Of a stretch of 64,000 nucleotides of DNA, positions 1-9,050 are shown piece after piece. Made by a program: the position numbers and the translations under genes. The stretch spans positions 236,399 to 300,398 of the forward strand of contig NZ_HE578928.1 in NCBI RefSeq assembly GCF_000313565.1, written 5' to 3'. The stretch's first letter is position 1; the number at the start of each line of letters is the position of its first letter. Source of the DNA: Dielma fastidiosa (GTDB lineage: Bacteria; Bacillota_I; Bacilli_A; Erysipelotrichales; Erysipelotrichaceae). The notes beneath the pieces were generated by a model that saw only the letters and a list, made by a program, of their open reading frames with translations, did not search any database and had not been told where the DNA came from.

Positions 1-496
1 AATGTCTCAATGAATGCATCTTTACTGCTTTATATTCTAAATATAGTTGTTGATAAAGAGTATTAGGTTCTACTGTAGAATTTAAGGTTTTTTCTAATTT
101 ATTAGATACTTCTATTTCACTTTTCAAAACTGAAATAATATATTCAATCAAATTAATTTTATAATAATTTTGATTAATCATATAAACTTCTCTTTTCTCA
201 TTAATAATATCAATGAAATAGTCAAAATTCATTCTCATATAGAAAAGAGTGTCAATAAAATCGAAAATCAATGCCTCTATTTCTTCATCAACTATTTTAA
301 GATCATCAAATTTCACATCAAGAGCAATTTCAATTCTCTCCAGCATTTGCTGATTCGGAATTTCAACACCTCTTTCGAATTTGCTTAATCTCGCATAATG
401 TATGCCAGTCAATGCATTTAATTGTTCCAAAGTAAGATGCCTATAATTTCTCCATAACTTTATTTTATTCCCTAGCTCATTCATGCCGCCACCCAT
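1..496 (-). CDS. XRE-family HTH transcriptional regulator, 3' end cut off by the window edge
   Basis: The frame is open from 496 to the left edge, so the C-terminus is missing (at least 165 residues visible). The N-terminal ~65 residues are a Cro/CI-type helix-turn-helix (TLEQLNALTGIHYARLSKFE is the recognition core). The rest is an all-helical region rich in Ile, Glu and Asn, like the C-terminal helical repeats of PlcR/Rgg-type peptide-responsive regulators; that subtype is inference. I start at the ATG at 496 because AGGA lies 7 bases upstream; an in-frame ATG at 484 is possible. It lies 14 bases behind a short secreted-peptide gene on the same strand, apparently in one transcript. Confidence 0.72.
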   Translation of the reverse strand, partial: MGGGMNELGNKIKLWRNYRHLTLEQLNALTGIHYARLSKFERGVEIPNQQMLERIEIALDVKFDDLKIVDEEIEALIFDFIDTLFYMRMNFDYFIDIINEKREVYMINQNYYKINLIEYIISVLKSEIEVSNKLEKTLNSTVEPNTLYQQLYLEYKAVKMHSLRH

Positions 497-510
497 TTTT
501 TGTTCCTAGA

Positions 511-681
511 TTAATAAGGTACGTGTTCATCTCCCAATGGTTGTACAGTAACACATTCATGCGTGCAGTTCACACCATCAGGTCCGCAATCCTCGTTGTG
601 TACATGTGTGCAATGTCCAGGGAAGCACAATGACATGCTAGTAACCCCAGCCAGTAATAAAGTAAATAACATTTTTTTCAT
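511..681 (-). CDS. Small secreted Cys/His-rich peptide (56 aa)
   Basis: Short gene with a strong GGAGG site 8-9 bases before the ATG at 681. The product begins with MKKMLFTLLLAGVTS, a lysine start and hydrophobic stretch typical of a signal sequence, so it is probably exported or membrane-attached. The mature part carries five Cys (residues 19, 24, 32, 39, 43) and five His (23, 26, 28, 41, 53), with the spacing CTHVHNEDCG and a second CTHEC. It resembles the short Cys-His knuckle (C-x-H-x-H-x-x-x-C-G) seen in some Firmicute surface proteins; metal binding or disulfides are inferred. It precedes the XRE regulator gene and has its own promoter. I do not recognise a named family. A signalling peptide for the neighbouring regulator is one possible reading. 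Confidence 0.7.
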   Translation of the reverse strand: MKKMLFTLLLAGVTSMSLCFPGHCTHVHNEDCGPDGVNCTHECVTVQPLGDEHVPY

Positions 682-705
682 AAATAATTCCTCCTTTTCT
701 ACTCC

Positions 706-757
706 ATTATAATTAATTATTACTTTTTGTCTATAAGACTTTTATCGTTAAAAACGA
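706..757 (-). promoter_or_regulatory. Promoter with upstream dyad for the small peptide/XRE pair
   Basis: Reading the minus strand, TAGACA (728-733) and TATAAT (706-711) are separated by 16 bases, upstream of the peptide gene. Directly upstream of the -35 box is a perfect 13-bp dyad, TCGTT-TTT-AACGA (745-757), placed where an activator or the XRE regulator itself could bind. Confidence 0.6.
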
Positions 758-862
758 GTAATAAATTTCCATTTTTTACCATTTCAGCCCTTTTTTTTAA
801 CAATTTGCACAAAAAAGTGTACATTTTATAAAAATTATAACATAGCATACCATAACAAGACA

Positions 863-889
863 AAACCCAATCAACAAAAGATTGGGTTT
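863..889 (-). terminator. Rho-independent terminator after the 897-1727 gene
   Basis: A 10-bp perfect stem (863-872 with 880-889) followed on the minus strand by a T-rich run, just past the stop of the aldo/keto reductase operon. Confidence 0.8.
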
Positions 890-896
890 CTATTAC

Positions 897-1727
897 TCAT
901 TTAGAAGTATGCTGCCAGCATTCGCTGTAAGACACATACTTAATGGCATCAGCATTTTGTTTCGCAGCTTGGCGTTGTTTCTTAGGATTACCGCCATATA
1001 AGCTGTTTAATCTGCTTTTATCCATCATCGTCTGCACATAAACAAACTTTTTCAGATAGAACCAGCGTTCAATCAGCTTATAAATCGCCTGCCGCGGTTC
1101 AGCTTCCTCTTTCAAAGCCTCAACACCCTCCGTACATAATTCTTGTGCGATTGCTGTTGCTGTTTCAACCATTTCATCAAGATTCTTAAATATAATCATA
1201 TCCAGACCGCGTTGAATGTAACCGGCCTTATCACTGCCCATAACGAAACGTTTCAGCAAATCCATCTGATGTGTCAGCACTTCATCATCAAAGGCAACTG
1301 ACACAAGGTCATTACGAATTGCTTCATATTGATTACCAGGTTCACTTAATACAAGGTAAGCCCCTTTGGCATAAATTGTTTCATCCTTACCGCCAAACGA
1401 GCAAAGGATACCAGTAGCTTTTTCATTAACTTTGGTGTAGAGAATATAAGGTGCTTTTAACTGACCTTCCGGAAGTTTGAATGCATCTTTGTAGCGTATG
1501 ATCTGATTAGCAATCGTTTCTTTACTGCATGTAAGCTGCAGATTAACGATTATGCGGTAGCTTTCATTGATTTCCATGAATTTCTTAAACAGGTCTAACT
1601 GCTTTTCGCAGCCCTCACGCTCCTCAAGAATTGTGATATAATCCTCTAAATAGCCGTTGAATTCACAGCAGCCATTATCGGTTCTCTGATCAGCACACGC
1701 TCCCAGAACTTCCAGTATTTCACTCAT
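897..1727 (-). CDS. Conserved-looking protein of unknown function, downstream partner of a ferredoxin-tailed aldo/keto reductase
   Basis: 276 residues, soluble, no signal peptide or membrane segment. The N-terminus holds a Cys-rich patch (GACADQRTDNGCCEFNG, residues ~10-26), followed by a mixed alpha/beta central region and a charged helical C-terminus. I do not recognise the family. The ATG at 1727 is chosen because AAAGGAG, lying within the last codons of the upstream gene, sits 8 bases before it; an upstream in-frame GTG at 1736 lacks this spacing. Only 5 bases separate it from the reductase stop, so the two are almost certainly co-transcribed and perhaps translationally coupled, which suggests a shared redox role. 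That link is inference. Confidence 0.75.
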   Translation of the reverse strand: MSEILEVLGACADQRTDNGCCEFNGYLEDYITILEEREGCEKQLDLFKKFMEINESYRIIVNLQLTCSKETIANQIIRYKDAFKLPEGQLKAPYILYTKVNEKATGILCSFGGKDETIYAKGAYLVLSEPGNQYEAIRNDLVSVAFDDEVLTHQMDLLKRFVMGSDKAGYIQRGLDMIIFKNLDEMVETATAIAQELCTEGVEALKEEAEPRQAIYKLIERWFYLKKFVYVQTMMDKSRLNSLYGGNPKKQRQAAKQNADAIKYVSYSECWQHTSK

Positions 1728-1732
1728 CGTTC

Positions 1733-2845
1733 TCACTCCTTTGTCATTTCTTTATTGCATTTCTTTAACATATCAATAATCTGAATATGCTGTGGACATA
1801 AGCTTTCGCATCGCCCGCAAGCCTGACAATTGACTGGACTTTCAGCTGGTAACTGGATAGCCTTTTGCTCTTCTGTGTAGCGTGCCTTAGCACGATCATT
1901 CCAAGCTTTGAAGCTGCCCGGTATATCAACGCCAAACGGACAAGGCATACAATAACGACAGCCGGTACAAGGTACCTTCTGTTTTGTCATTAGCTCATCC
2001 CTTACCTGATTTACCGCTTCTAGCTCTTCTTTACTCACAGGGGTTTCATCGTTGAAGGTTTTGATATTATCCAAAAGCTGATCCATTTCATTCATACCTG
2101 ACAGGATCGTCATAATATTTGGATAATTCAACAGCCAGCGAAAACTGTATGAAGCATAAGACCTCGCCGCATCAAATTTCTTAAAAGGTTCAGCGATAAA
2201 ATCTGGTATATTCGCTAATGAACCTCCGCGCAGCGGCTCCATAATAATTACCGGTACATTGGCTTTTGTAAGCTTTTCATAACCAACCATACCCGGCTCA
2301 TGAACAACATCCATATAATTCAGCATAATCTGCGCAAAATCAAATGGATAGTAAGAAAGTAATTCATCAATCAATGTATCTTTCTCATGGATGGAAAAGC
2401 CAGCATAACGAATTTTACCTTCCGCTTTCTTTCGATCCAGCCATTCACCAATATGATACAGCTTAACCTTTTCAAACCGCTCAAAGCTCATAGCATGAAG
2501 CAGAAAAAAGTCAATATAAGTAGTATTCAGCCGTTCAAGCATTCGATCAAGATAACCATCAAGCTCATCTTCACTTTTTACCAAATGAACCGGCAGCTTA
2601 TCCGCTAATGTATAACTCTCTCTGGGGTAAGGCTTCAAGCCTTCAGCAAGTGCTTTTTCAGAATGCTCATCATGATATACATATGCCGTATCATAATAAG
2701 TAATTCCGGATTCCATTGCAGTTTTGATTAATTCGTTTACCTTTTCCTGAATGATATTTCCATCTTTATCAGTAAGGAAACGCATTGAACCAAAGCCAAG
2801 ACAGGACACTCTGTCTTTGATATTACCTAGCGTTCTATATTTCAT
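1733..2845 (-). CDS. Aldo/keto reductase with C-terminal 4Fe-4S ferredoxin domain
   Basis: 370 residues. Residues ~1-280 form an aldo/keto reductase TIM barrel: LGFGSMRF near the start, then DTAYVYHDEHSEKALAEGL around residue 52 (the Asp and Tyr of the active site). The tail carries two cysteine clusters, CTGCRYCMPCP (~residue 291) and CQACGRCESLCP (~residue 341), as in 2x[4Fe-4S] ferredoxins. Such fusions are common in anaerobic Firmicutes and are expected to move electrons between a pyridine nucleotide and Fe-S partners; the substrate is unknown. Start supported by GAGGG before the ATG. It is the first gene of a two-gene unit with the unknown protein at 897-1727. Confidence 0.9.
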   Translation of the reverse strand: MKYRTLGNIKDRVSCLGFGSMRFLTDKDGNIIQEKVNELIKTAMESGITYYDTAYVYHDEHSEKALAEGLKPYPRESYTLADKLPVHLVKSEDELDGYLDRMLERLNTTYIDFFLLHAMSFERFEKVKLYHIGEWLDRKKAEGKIRYAGFSIHEKDTLIDELLSYYPFDFAQIMLNYMDVVHEPGMVGYEKLTKANVPVIIMEPLRGGSLANIPDFIAEPFKKFDAARSYASYSFRWLLNYPNIMTILSGMNEMDQLLDNIKTFNDETPVSKEELEAVNQVRDELMTKQKVPCTGCRYCMPCPFGVDIPGSFKAWNDRAKARYTEEQKAIQLPAESPVNCQACGRCESLCPQHIQIIDMLKKCNKEMTKE

Positions 2846-3006
2846 GTTTAATCCCTCTTTTTCTTATTGTACTATTTTATTGAATAAAATAAAATGATTA
2901 CACATCAATTTTATGACAAAAATTTGCTTTTTTTGCAATAAAAAAGGTCAATCCTTTTATGAAAAGTCATCTTGCTTTATAATATAGGAAGAAAGGAAGG
3001 TACTAT

Positions 3007-5670
3007 ATGAATTTATTCACGAAAAGCCTCGAAAACAGAACAATTTTATGCCCTGAAAATGCTGCTGTTCTCATTCATAAACAGCTGGCGGAGAAACAAA
3101 TAAGAGGCGTAAGGGTGCTCTCCTTAAACAGTTGGCTGATGAGTTTTGATTTTAATGAAGATCGTTCAGAGATTGAGATTAAGCTTTCAATTCACCAACA
3201 GATGAAGCAGATTGCTGAGGAGTTAAAACAGCTTAAACATATTTGCACTACACCTTCTTTTGAAAAGGAATGTCTTACTTTCTTGGAAAAATTTAGGGGT
3301 TTTAGTTTGGACTTTGATATGCTGCCTGAAAATAATGAGCTGCAGAAGGAGTTAAAACATATCTTAAAGACACTGCAATATCCTTCAAAAAATGAACGCC
3401 GTTTAGAAATCTTAAACAATATCAGCGAAGATGAAATTAAAAAATTGATTCTTGTATACCGTCAAAGTGATTCATTTACAGATTTGTGTCTGCGTAAACT
3501 GATTGATAAGGGTGCTGAAGTCTATGCGTTTGAACAATTTGATGCAGAGGTATCCTTTTATCATGCAGCCAATAAGCGTCAGGAAATAGAAGCTGCAATT
3601 CAAAAAATCATCCTTGATCAGATGGATTGCTCACAAGTACAACTTTGTCTGCTTGATCAAAGTTATCACCCGCTGGTGCGTCAGCTTTTAGAGCGTTATC
3701 AGCTGCCGTATACCTTTTTATCTGAATCAGGTATTAATAACCTCGCATTGAAGAGTGCGAATATGCTGCGTTTTGCCCTTGATGATAATCAGGAAAACTG
3801 TCTGAACTGTTTAAATACAAATTGTTTTTCAACCTTTCAGACGCCTTTTTTAATTCAGGCTTATCAGATTTTTAACTGCCAATGGGATGATGCTTTCCCT
3901 GATTTGAATCAAGCATTTACATATAATCTAATGTCGGAGCGGGATGTGGAAACGGTAGCGGCACTGATTCAAAAAGCAGAAGAGGAACGTGCAAAAATCA
4001 TGCCGATGATGCAATCCTTGACTAAGTATCAATCTTATCGTGAGTTATTCACTAATATTGATGCTATCTTGAATCAGCAAGCTAAAACCGATATCAAGGC
4101 ATATAAAAAGATTCAGCGTTTATTTGCGGATGCCCTTGAAGCCATTCATGATGAATCTGACTGCCGTTTAGTTCTTGAAGAGCTGGAAGCTATGGGCAGC
4201 AATAAAAAAGCAGATACAATCGGCGGGATTCTGGTGCTTGATCCTGATGATCTTTTGTTTTGTGATGGAACGTGCTTTGTTTTAGGCTGTACACAAAAAA
4301 GCTTTCCTGGATTTAGTTCAGAGAGCGGGATTTTCGATGAAAACTATCTCGCTTTAATTCCTGGCTATCCTACGCTTGATGAACGCTATGGACACTTTAT
4401 TAAGAATCGCTTTGTGCTGATGAACTATGCACCAAAGCTCATATTCTCTTATCCTTTGAATGACTTTGAGGGGAAGAATCATGAAGCATCTTTGGAAATA
4501 GAAAACTTCGTTGCCGAAAAAGGCCAGAGTAATAGTATCCTCTATCCGTTAATCCAAAAGGAAGAAACACGCACCGTCCGCTATCAAATCTCTGAACAAA
4601 CAGCCCATGCTTTATATCTTAATGAACTGCGTGAGCTTCATGGCTCTGTATCATCGTTAGAGCGTTATACAGGCTGTCCCTATGCATATTTCTTAAAATT
4701 TGGATTGAGGATTCAGGAACCTATCGATGCCAGTTTTAATGATCAGAAAATCGGCACCCTCTCACATTATGTATTAGAAACACTAGTTCATCGTTATGGT
4801 AAAGATTATGCCAACGTTAGTGAACAAGAACTGCGCAGCCTGATTAATGAGCAATGTGCAGAGCTGAACAAGATTTATCCACAGCTTAATTTTAATCTGA
4901 TTGCGGAAAAAGAATTGCTTTCCCTGATGAATAATTGCAGTCAGCTGGCAAAAATGGAGGAACATTCTTCACTGACACCCATGAAGTGTGAAGAGGAATT
5001 CTATCATGAATATCCGGTTGGCGGCGGTATTACCTTAAAATTAAAAGGCTATATTGACCGCATTGATGAGAATGATCGCTTCTTTAGAATTGTTGATTAT
5101 AAGAGTTCAAAGAAACGTTTAGTTAAAGATAAGGTGTTCTCCGGTCAGCAGCTGCAGCTGATTACTTATGCGATGCATTGCCGTGAAGCTTTAAATAAAG
5201 AAGCACTGGGAGCCTTTTATTATTCATTTAAAAATGAAAATCTTTCGCTGCCTTATGGGAAACTGAAACGGCGAGGTGCTGGTGAGTTTATCGAAACCGA
5301 TGCGGAAGCTTTGCTGAATGAACAAAAGAAAGCTCATCGTCTTCAGGGGTGGATTTTTAGTGAATTTGTTGAGGAAATGGACAATGAGGGTAATTATACA
5401 GCTGGTATTAAAAATTCCGCAAAGAGCGGCATAACCGCCAGTGATGTGATTGATCCACGTGTTCTCACACATTTACTTGATCAGATGATGCGTTCATTAG
5501 CCACACAGATTTTATCAGGCAGAATTGAATGCAGGCCGGCCGAAGATGCGTGCTTATTCTGTAAATATAAGCCAATCTGCCGTTTTAACGGCAATACGCG
5601 CAAGCCGGATATGCTTGTGGATATTCCTGATAATCTAATGAAGAACCATGGAGGTGAAGACGATGAGTAA
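3007..5670 (+). CDS. addB: ATP-dependent helicase/nuclease subunit B (AddB/RexB-like), short form
   Basis: 887 residues. It is recognised by its C-terminal PD-(D/E)XK nuclease: GYIDRID, then VDYKSSKK, then a QLQLITYA motif. Cysteines suited to a 4Fe-4S staple flank the nuclease: one in TGCPYAYF (~residue 559) and three in CLFCKYKPIC near the end. It overlaps addA, its expected partner for double-strand break end processing. The protein is clearly shorter than the ~1,100-1,170 residues usual for AddB/RexB, and no Walker A motif is visible at the N-terminus, so it resembles RexB more than B. subtilis AddB. Start supported by GAAAGGAAGG upstream and a TATAAT box near 2976. Confidence 0.9.
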   Translation: MNLFTKSLENRTILCPENAAVLIHKQLAEKQIRGVRVLSLNSWLMSFDFNEDRSEIEIKLSIHQQMKQIAEELKQLKHICTTPSFEKECLTFLEKFRGFSLDFDMLPENNELQKELKHILKTLQYPSKNERRLEILNNISEDEIKKLILVYRQSDSFTDLCLRKLIDKGAEVYAFEQFDAEVSFYHAANKRQEIEAAIQKIILDQMDCSQVQLCLLDQSYHPLVRQLLERYQLPYTFLSESGINNLALKSANMLRFALDDNQENCLNCLNTNCFSTFQTPFLIQAYQIFNCQWDDAFPDLNQAFTYNLMSERDVETVAALIQKAEEERAKIMPMMQSLTKYQSYRELFTNIDAILNQQAKTDIKAYKKIQRLFADALEAIHDESDCRLVLEELEAMGSNKKADTIGGILVLDPDDLLFCDGTCFVLGCTQKSFPGFSSESGIFDENYLALIPGYPTLDERYGHFIKNRFVLMNYAPKLIFSYPLNDFEGKNHEASLEIENFVAEKGQSNSILYPLIQKEETRTVRYQISEQTAHALYLNELRELHGSVSSLERYTGCPYAYFLKFGLRIQEPIDASFNDQKIGTLSHYVLETLVHRYGKDYANVSEQELRSLINEQCAELNKIYPQLNFNLIAEKELLSLMNNCSQLAKMEEHSSLTPMKCEEEFYHEYPVGGGITLKLKGYIDRIDENDRFFRIVDYKSSKKRLVKDKVFSGQQLQLITYAMHCREALNKEALGAFYYSFKNENLSLPYGKLKRRGAGEFIETDAEALLNEQKKAHRLQGWIFSEFVEEMDNEGNYTAGIKNSAKSGITASDVIDPRVLTHLLDQMMRSLATQILSGRIECRPAEDACLFCKYKPICRFNGNTRKPDMLVDIPDNLMKNHGGEDDE

Positions 5671-8600
5671 GTCATGGAATCCTGATCAGCAGCGGGCAAT
5701 TGATGTACGCAATAAGAACATATTGGTTTCTGCCTCGGCGGGAAGCGGCAAAACAGGTGTATTAATTCAGCGTCTTGTGGAACTGGTGACAAAAGACGGC
5801 GTTCAGTTAAATGAAATCTTAGCAATGACATTTACCAATGCTGCCGCTGCCGAAATGAAAAAACGTCTTTCCTCTGAAATTACTCGGCTGATTGCGGAAT
5901 GTAATGATGAAAAAGAAAAACGCTACCTAAACAGTCAGTTAACTCAATTAACAACGGCGCATATCTCAACTATTCACTCTTTCTGCTTATCAATCATTCA
6001 AAACTATTATTACATCATTAATTGTTCACCTAAAAGGGCGGGCAATATTCTTGATTCTGCTACTCAGGGACTTTATCAGCAGCAGGCGCTGGATCAGCTG
6101 TTTGATGCGGAAACAAGACAGTGCGATGATGCTTTCTTAAAGCTTAACCTGCTGCTTTCACCCCGCCCTGAAGCTGACGGTGAACTGCGGTCATTGATTT
6201 TAAAAATAGCTGCCTTGGCAGATGCACAGCCTGATCCACAGGCTTGGCTGATCCAATGTGCGCAGGCTTATGATAAGATTCATTCAATCCATGATTTGCC
6301 GTCAACGATCAAAGAAGCTTTTTTTGATTATCTTGAAACACAGATCAGCGCCTATCTTGACGCACTGTCTGAAATTAAACATTATTATGAATTTGATTAT
6401 GTTAATGAAGCGAAAAAAAGTACCGTCTTTTTTAATAAGCTCGCAGGCATTGATAATATAAAAAAAGCCCTTGATGAATATGATTATGATGGTTTAAGAG
6501 AAGCTGTTATCGCCATGGCTAAGATTGCTATTCCAACTACACCGGATAAGGAAAATCTAAACTATACCGCTCTGCGAAAGCAATGTGTAGAGATTGAAGA
6601 TCTATTTGCTGCTTTTTATCCAGAAGCCGTTATGGTATCTGATGTGGCAGCCATGCTGCCGCTTGTTCAAAAGCTGGTCAATTGTGTTCTTGCCTATATG
6701 GAAATCTATGAAAAAATCAAAGAAGCGCATGAAGCGATTGACTTTTCTGACATGGAACACATGGCTTTAAAGATTCTCCATGCGAATAACGGCTATGTTG
6801 CCTCACTTTACCGAAATCAATTTAAGGAAATCATGGTTGATGAATTTCAGGACAGCAATGATGTACAGGATGAGCTTGTGCTGTCTATCACCCGCGGCAA
6901 TAACGTGTTCAGAGTAGGTGATGTTAAGCAATCAATTTATGGCTTCCGTTATGCATCACCAGCCATTATGCAGGGATACAAGGAGTTGAATGATGAGCTG
7001 AATGAGCTGATTGTATTTAAAAAGAATTATCGTTCCAGTGAGACTATCGTTCGTTTTAATAATGTGTTATATGAGAAATTAATGAATGTGGACGGCTTCA
7101 AATCACTGCCTTTCCTCAATGAAGATTTAGCTTCGATTGGCGGCCCATGGCAGCAGAAGGTATTAAAGCCCATCTGTTTTCATGCGCTGAATTATAAGGA
7201 TATTACTGAAGGCATGGAAGCAGATACTAACAAAGATGAATTAAAAGCAAGCTATATCGCCAATCAGATACTGGAAATTAAAGAACGCGAAGGTTATCAA
7301 TTTAAAGATTTTGTTGTCTTAGTGCGCGGTAACGCGAAAATGGATGTGCTGAAAAAAGTATTTGATGAAATTAATCTGCCATGTACTATGAACAGCAAGC
7401 ATGGCTTCTATGAAAGCTATGGCATACAGATTCTGCTTTCAGCCCTGACTTGCTTTATCAATCCCCGTGATGACTTAAACTTCACAGCTATTCTGACCAG
7501 TCCTTTTTTCAATATGTCGAGTGAAGCGTTAGCTAATTTGAAGCTGTCCCGGCAAAATCAAGAACACTTTTATGATACACTGAAGCGGCTTAAGCCTGAC
7601 GCACTAATCAAGTTTGAAGAAATCAGGCAGCATCATACAGACAGTATCAGCGAATGTATTAACGCGTGTCTTAATTGGAATGATTTCTATCAAAGTGCCT
7701 GCACAATCCGCGATAAAACCAATATTGATTTACTATTTGAAAAAATCACGAATTATGAAAAAGAGCATGGCAGCGGCATCGCTGGTTTTCTGAATTCCAT
7801 CGCACAGATCAGAGATCTTGAAGCTGCCGAAGCAAATGCGGTTTCCAAAGAAGATGATGTTGTACGCTTTATGAGTATTCATCAGTCGAAAGGCTTGGAA
7901 TTTCCTGTTGTTTTCCTTTGGGCAAGCTCAACAATGCCAAGTATTGAGAGCCGTGAACTGGTGAATGCTGACCGTGAACTTGGTATTGGTATAAAAGCCA
8001 TGACTTTTCCACAGCGTACCGTGCGGCCTACCTTCCATCGTATCGCCATCGACCATAAGAAAAACCGCAGCGAGCTTGAAGAGGAAATGCGCATCCTTTA
8101 TGTAGCGACAACCAGAGCCAAGGATCAGATGCATATAGTTGATTATGTCAAGGATGTCAATGTCTACATGGAAGGTCTATCGCGTTCTAAAATATATGCC
8201 AGAAAAGGAACCAGCTCTTGGATTCTTCAGGCTTTATTGGAAGAAACTCAAATACAGGATCTGTTTGCTTTGAAATCAGTAAACGCGCCGTGGTCAAACA
8301 AGACACAGCCAAGACTTAGTTTTAATAACCAAGAGCTGCCTGTCTATCAGCATCAAGCCTATAAGCTCAGCATTCATTCACCTTCAGAAATTGGCGGCAG
8401 CGCTGAAATTAAGCCTATTAATTTTGATCATAAGACAAAGGCAAGTGATACCGGTAATCTTTACCATAAACTGACAGAACTGCTGCCTAGTGCTGACTGG
8501 ACCGCTGAGCTGATTCAAGAGACAGGAAAACGTTTAAATGTAACTATACCAAGCGGTATTATTAAAAATTTGATAGCATTAAACGGCAATGAAATATTCC

Positions 8601-8887
8601 GTTCCACCTTTGCTATGACGGTTCATCATGAAATGCCTTTCCAAGTGCTGATTGAGAATCAGCTGATGCATGGTTACATGGACTATGTGGCAATGGATGA
8701 TAGTAAAATTATTCTGATTGATTTTAAATCTGATCAAAAGCTGACAGATCACCAGCTCCATTTGCGTTATGATGAGCAATTGGCAGCCTATGTGAAGGCT
8801 TTGAACCATCTTTATCCTAATCATCATGTGGATGCCTATCTCTATTCATTCAGCAATCAATCTATGAGTATGATTGAGAAAAATTGA
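5663..8887 (+). CDS. addA: ATP-dependent helicase/nuclease subunit A (AddA)
   Basis: 1,074 residues, a UvrD/Rep-type superfamily 1 helicase fused to a RecB-type nuclease. Motifs in order: Walker A ASAGSGKT (residues 24-31), FTNAAAAEMKKRL, Walker B DEFQDSND, GDVKQSIYGFRYA, KNYRSSETIVRFNN, MSIHQSKGLEFPVVFL, YVATTRAKDQ. The C-terminal nuclease motif is ILIDFKSDQK. With AddB it resects DNA ends for RecA loading. I prefer the ATG at 5663 over the one at 5648 because GGAGGTGA lies just before it; it then overlaps the addB stop by 8 bases, a usual arrangement for coupled subunits. Confidence 0.95.
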   Translation: MSKSWNPDQQRAIDVRNKNILVSASAGSGKTGVLIQRLVELVTKDGVQLNEILAMTFTNAAAAEMKKRLSSEITRLIAECNDEKEKRYLNSQLTQLTTAHISTIHSFCLSIIQNYYYIINCSPKRAGNILDSATQGLYQQQALDQLFDAETRQCDDAFLKLNLLLSPRPEADGELRSLILKIAALADAQPDPQAWLIQCAQAYDKIHSIHDLPSTIKEAFFDYLETQISAYLDALSEIKHYYEFDYVNEAKKSTVFFNKLAGIDNIKKALDEYDYDGLREAVIAMAKIAIPTTPDKENLNYTALRKQCVEIEDLFAAFYPEAVMVSDVAAMLPLVQKLVNCVLAYMEIYEKIKEAHEAIDFSDMEHMALKILHANNGYVASLYRNQFKEIMVDEFQDSNDVQDELVLSITRGNNVFRVGDVKQSIYGFRYASPAIMQGYKELNDELNELIVFKKNYRSSETIVRFNNVLYEKLMNVDGFKSLPFLNEDLASIGGPWQQKVLKPICFHALNYKDITEGMEADTNKDELKASYIANQILEIKEREGYQFKDFVVLVRGNAKMDVLKKVFDEINLPCTMNSKHGFYESYGIQILLSALTCFINPRDDLNFTAILTSPFFNMSSEALANLKLSRQNQEHFYDTLKRLKPDALIKFEEIRQHHTDSISECINACLNWNDFYQSACTIRDKTNIDLLFEKITNYEKEHGSGIAGFLNSIAQIRDLEAAEANAVSKEDDVVRFMSIHQSKGLEFPVVFLWASSTMPSIESRELVNADRELGIGIKAMTFPQRTVRPTFHRIAIDHKKNRSELEEEMRILYVATTRAKDQMHIVDYVKDVNVYMEGLSRSKIYARKGTSSWILQALLEETQIQDLFALKSVNAPWSNKTQPRLSFNNQELPVYQHQAYKLSIHSPSEIGGSAEIKPINFDHKTKASDTGNLYHKLTELLPSADWTAELIQETGKRLNVTIPSGIIKNLIALNGNEIFRSTFAMTVHHEMPFQVLIENQLMHGYMDYVAMDDSKIILIDFKSDQKLTDHQLHLRYDEQLAAYVKALNHLYPNHHVDAYLYSFSNQSMSMIEKN

Positions 8888-8923
8888 TTAAACAGTTTAA
8901 TTAAGAGAATATGAATGTATATC

Positions 8924-8968
8924 AATGCGGATAATCTAAATGATTATCTGCATTTTCTTTTATTTTTT
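8924..8968 (+). terminator. Terminator after addBA
   Basis: Near-perfect 13-bp stem (8924-8936 with 8942-8954, one G.U-type mismatch) followed by a T-rich tract. Confidence 0.75.
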
Positions 8969-8999
8969 ACCTTTACTGTATCGATTGTAACTCTAAATA

Positions 9000-9045
9000 A
9001 AAAGTTATGATTTTTAGTGAATTTCACGTACTCATCATAACTTTT
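9000..9045 (-). terminator. Terminator after the M20 peptidase gene
   Basis: 11-bp stem AAAAGTTATGA/TCATAACTTTT with a second small inner dyad. On the minus strand it ends in a T run, directly after the stop at 9051. Confidence 0.75.
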
Positions 9046-9050
9046 ATAAA

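Noticed and set aside
170..388. 72-codon plus-strand frame at the left edge
   Set aside because: Antisense to the XRE regulator, which has a helix-turn-helix and a ribosome binding site.
5481..5831. 116-codon minus-strand frame across the addB/addA junction
   Set aside because: Both overlapped genes carry definite motifs on the plus strand; no start signal.
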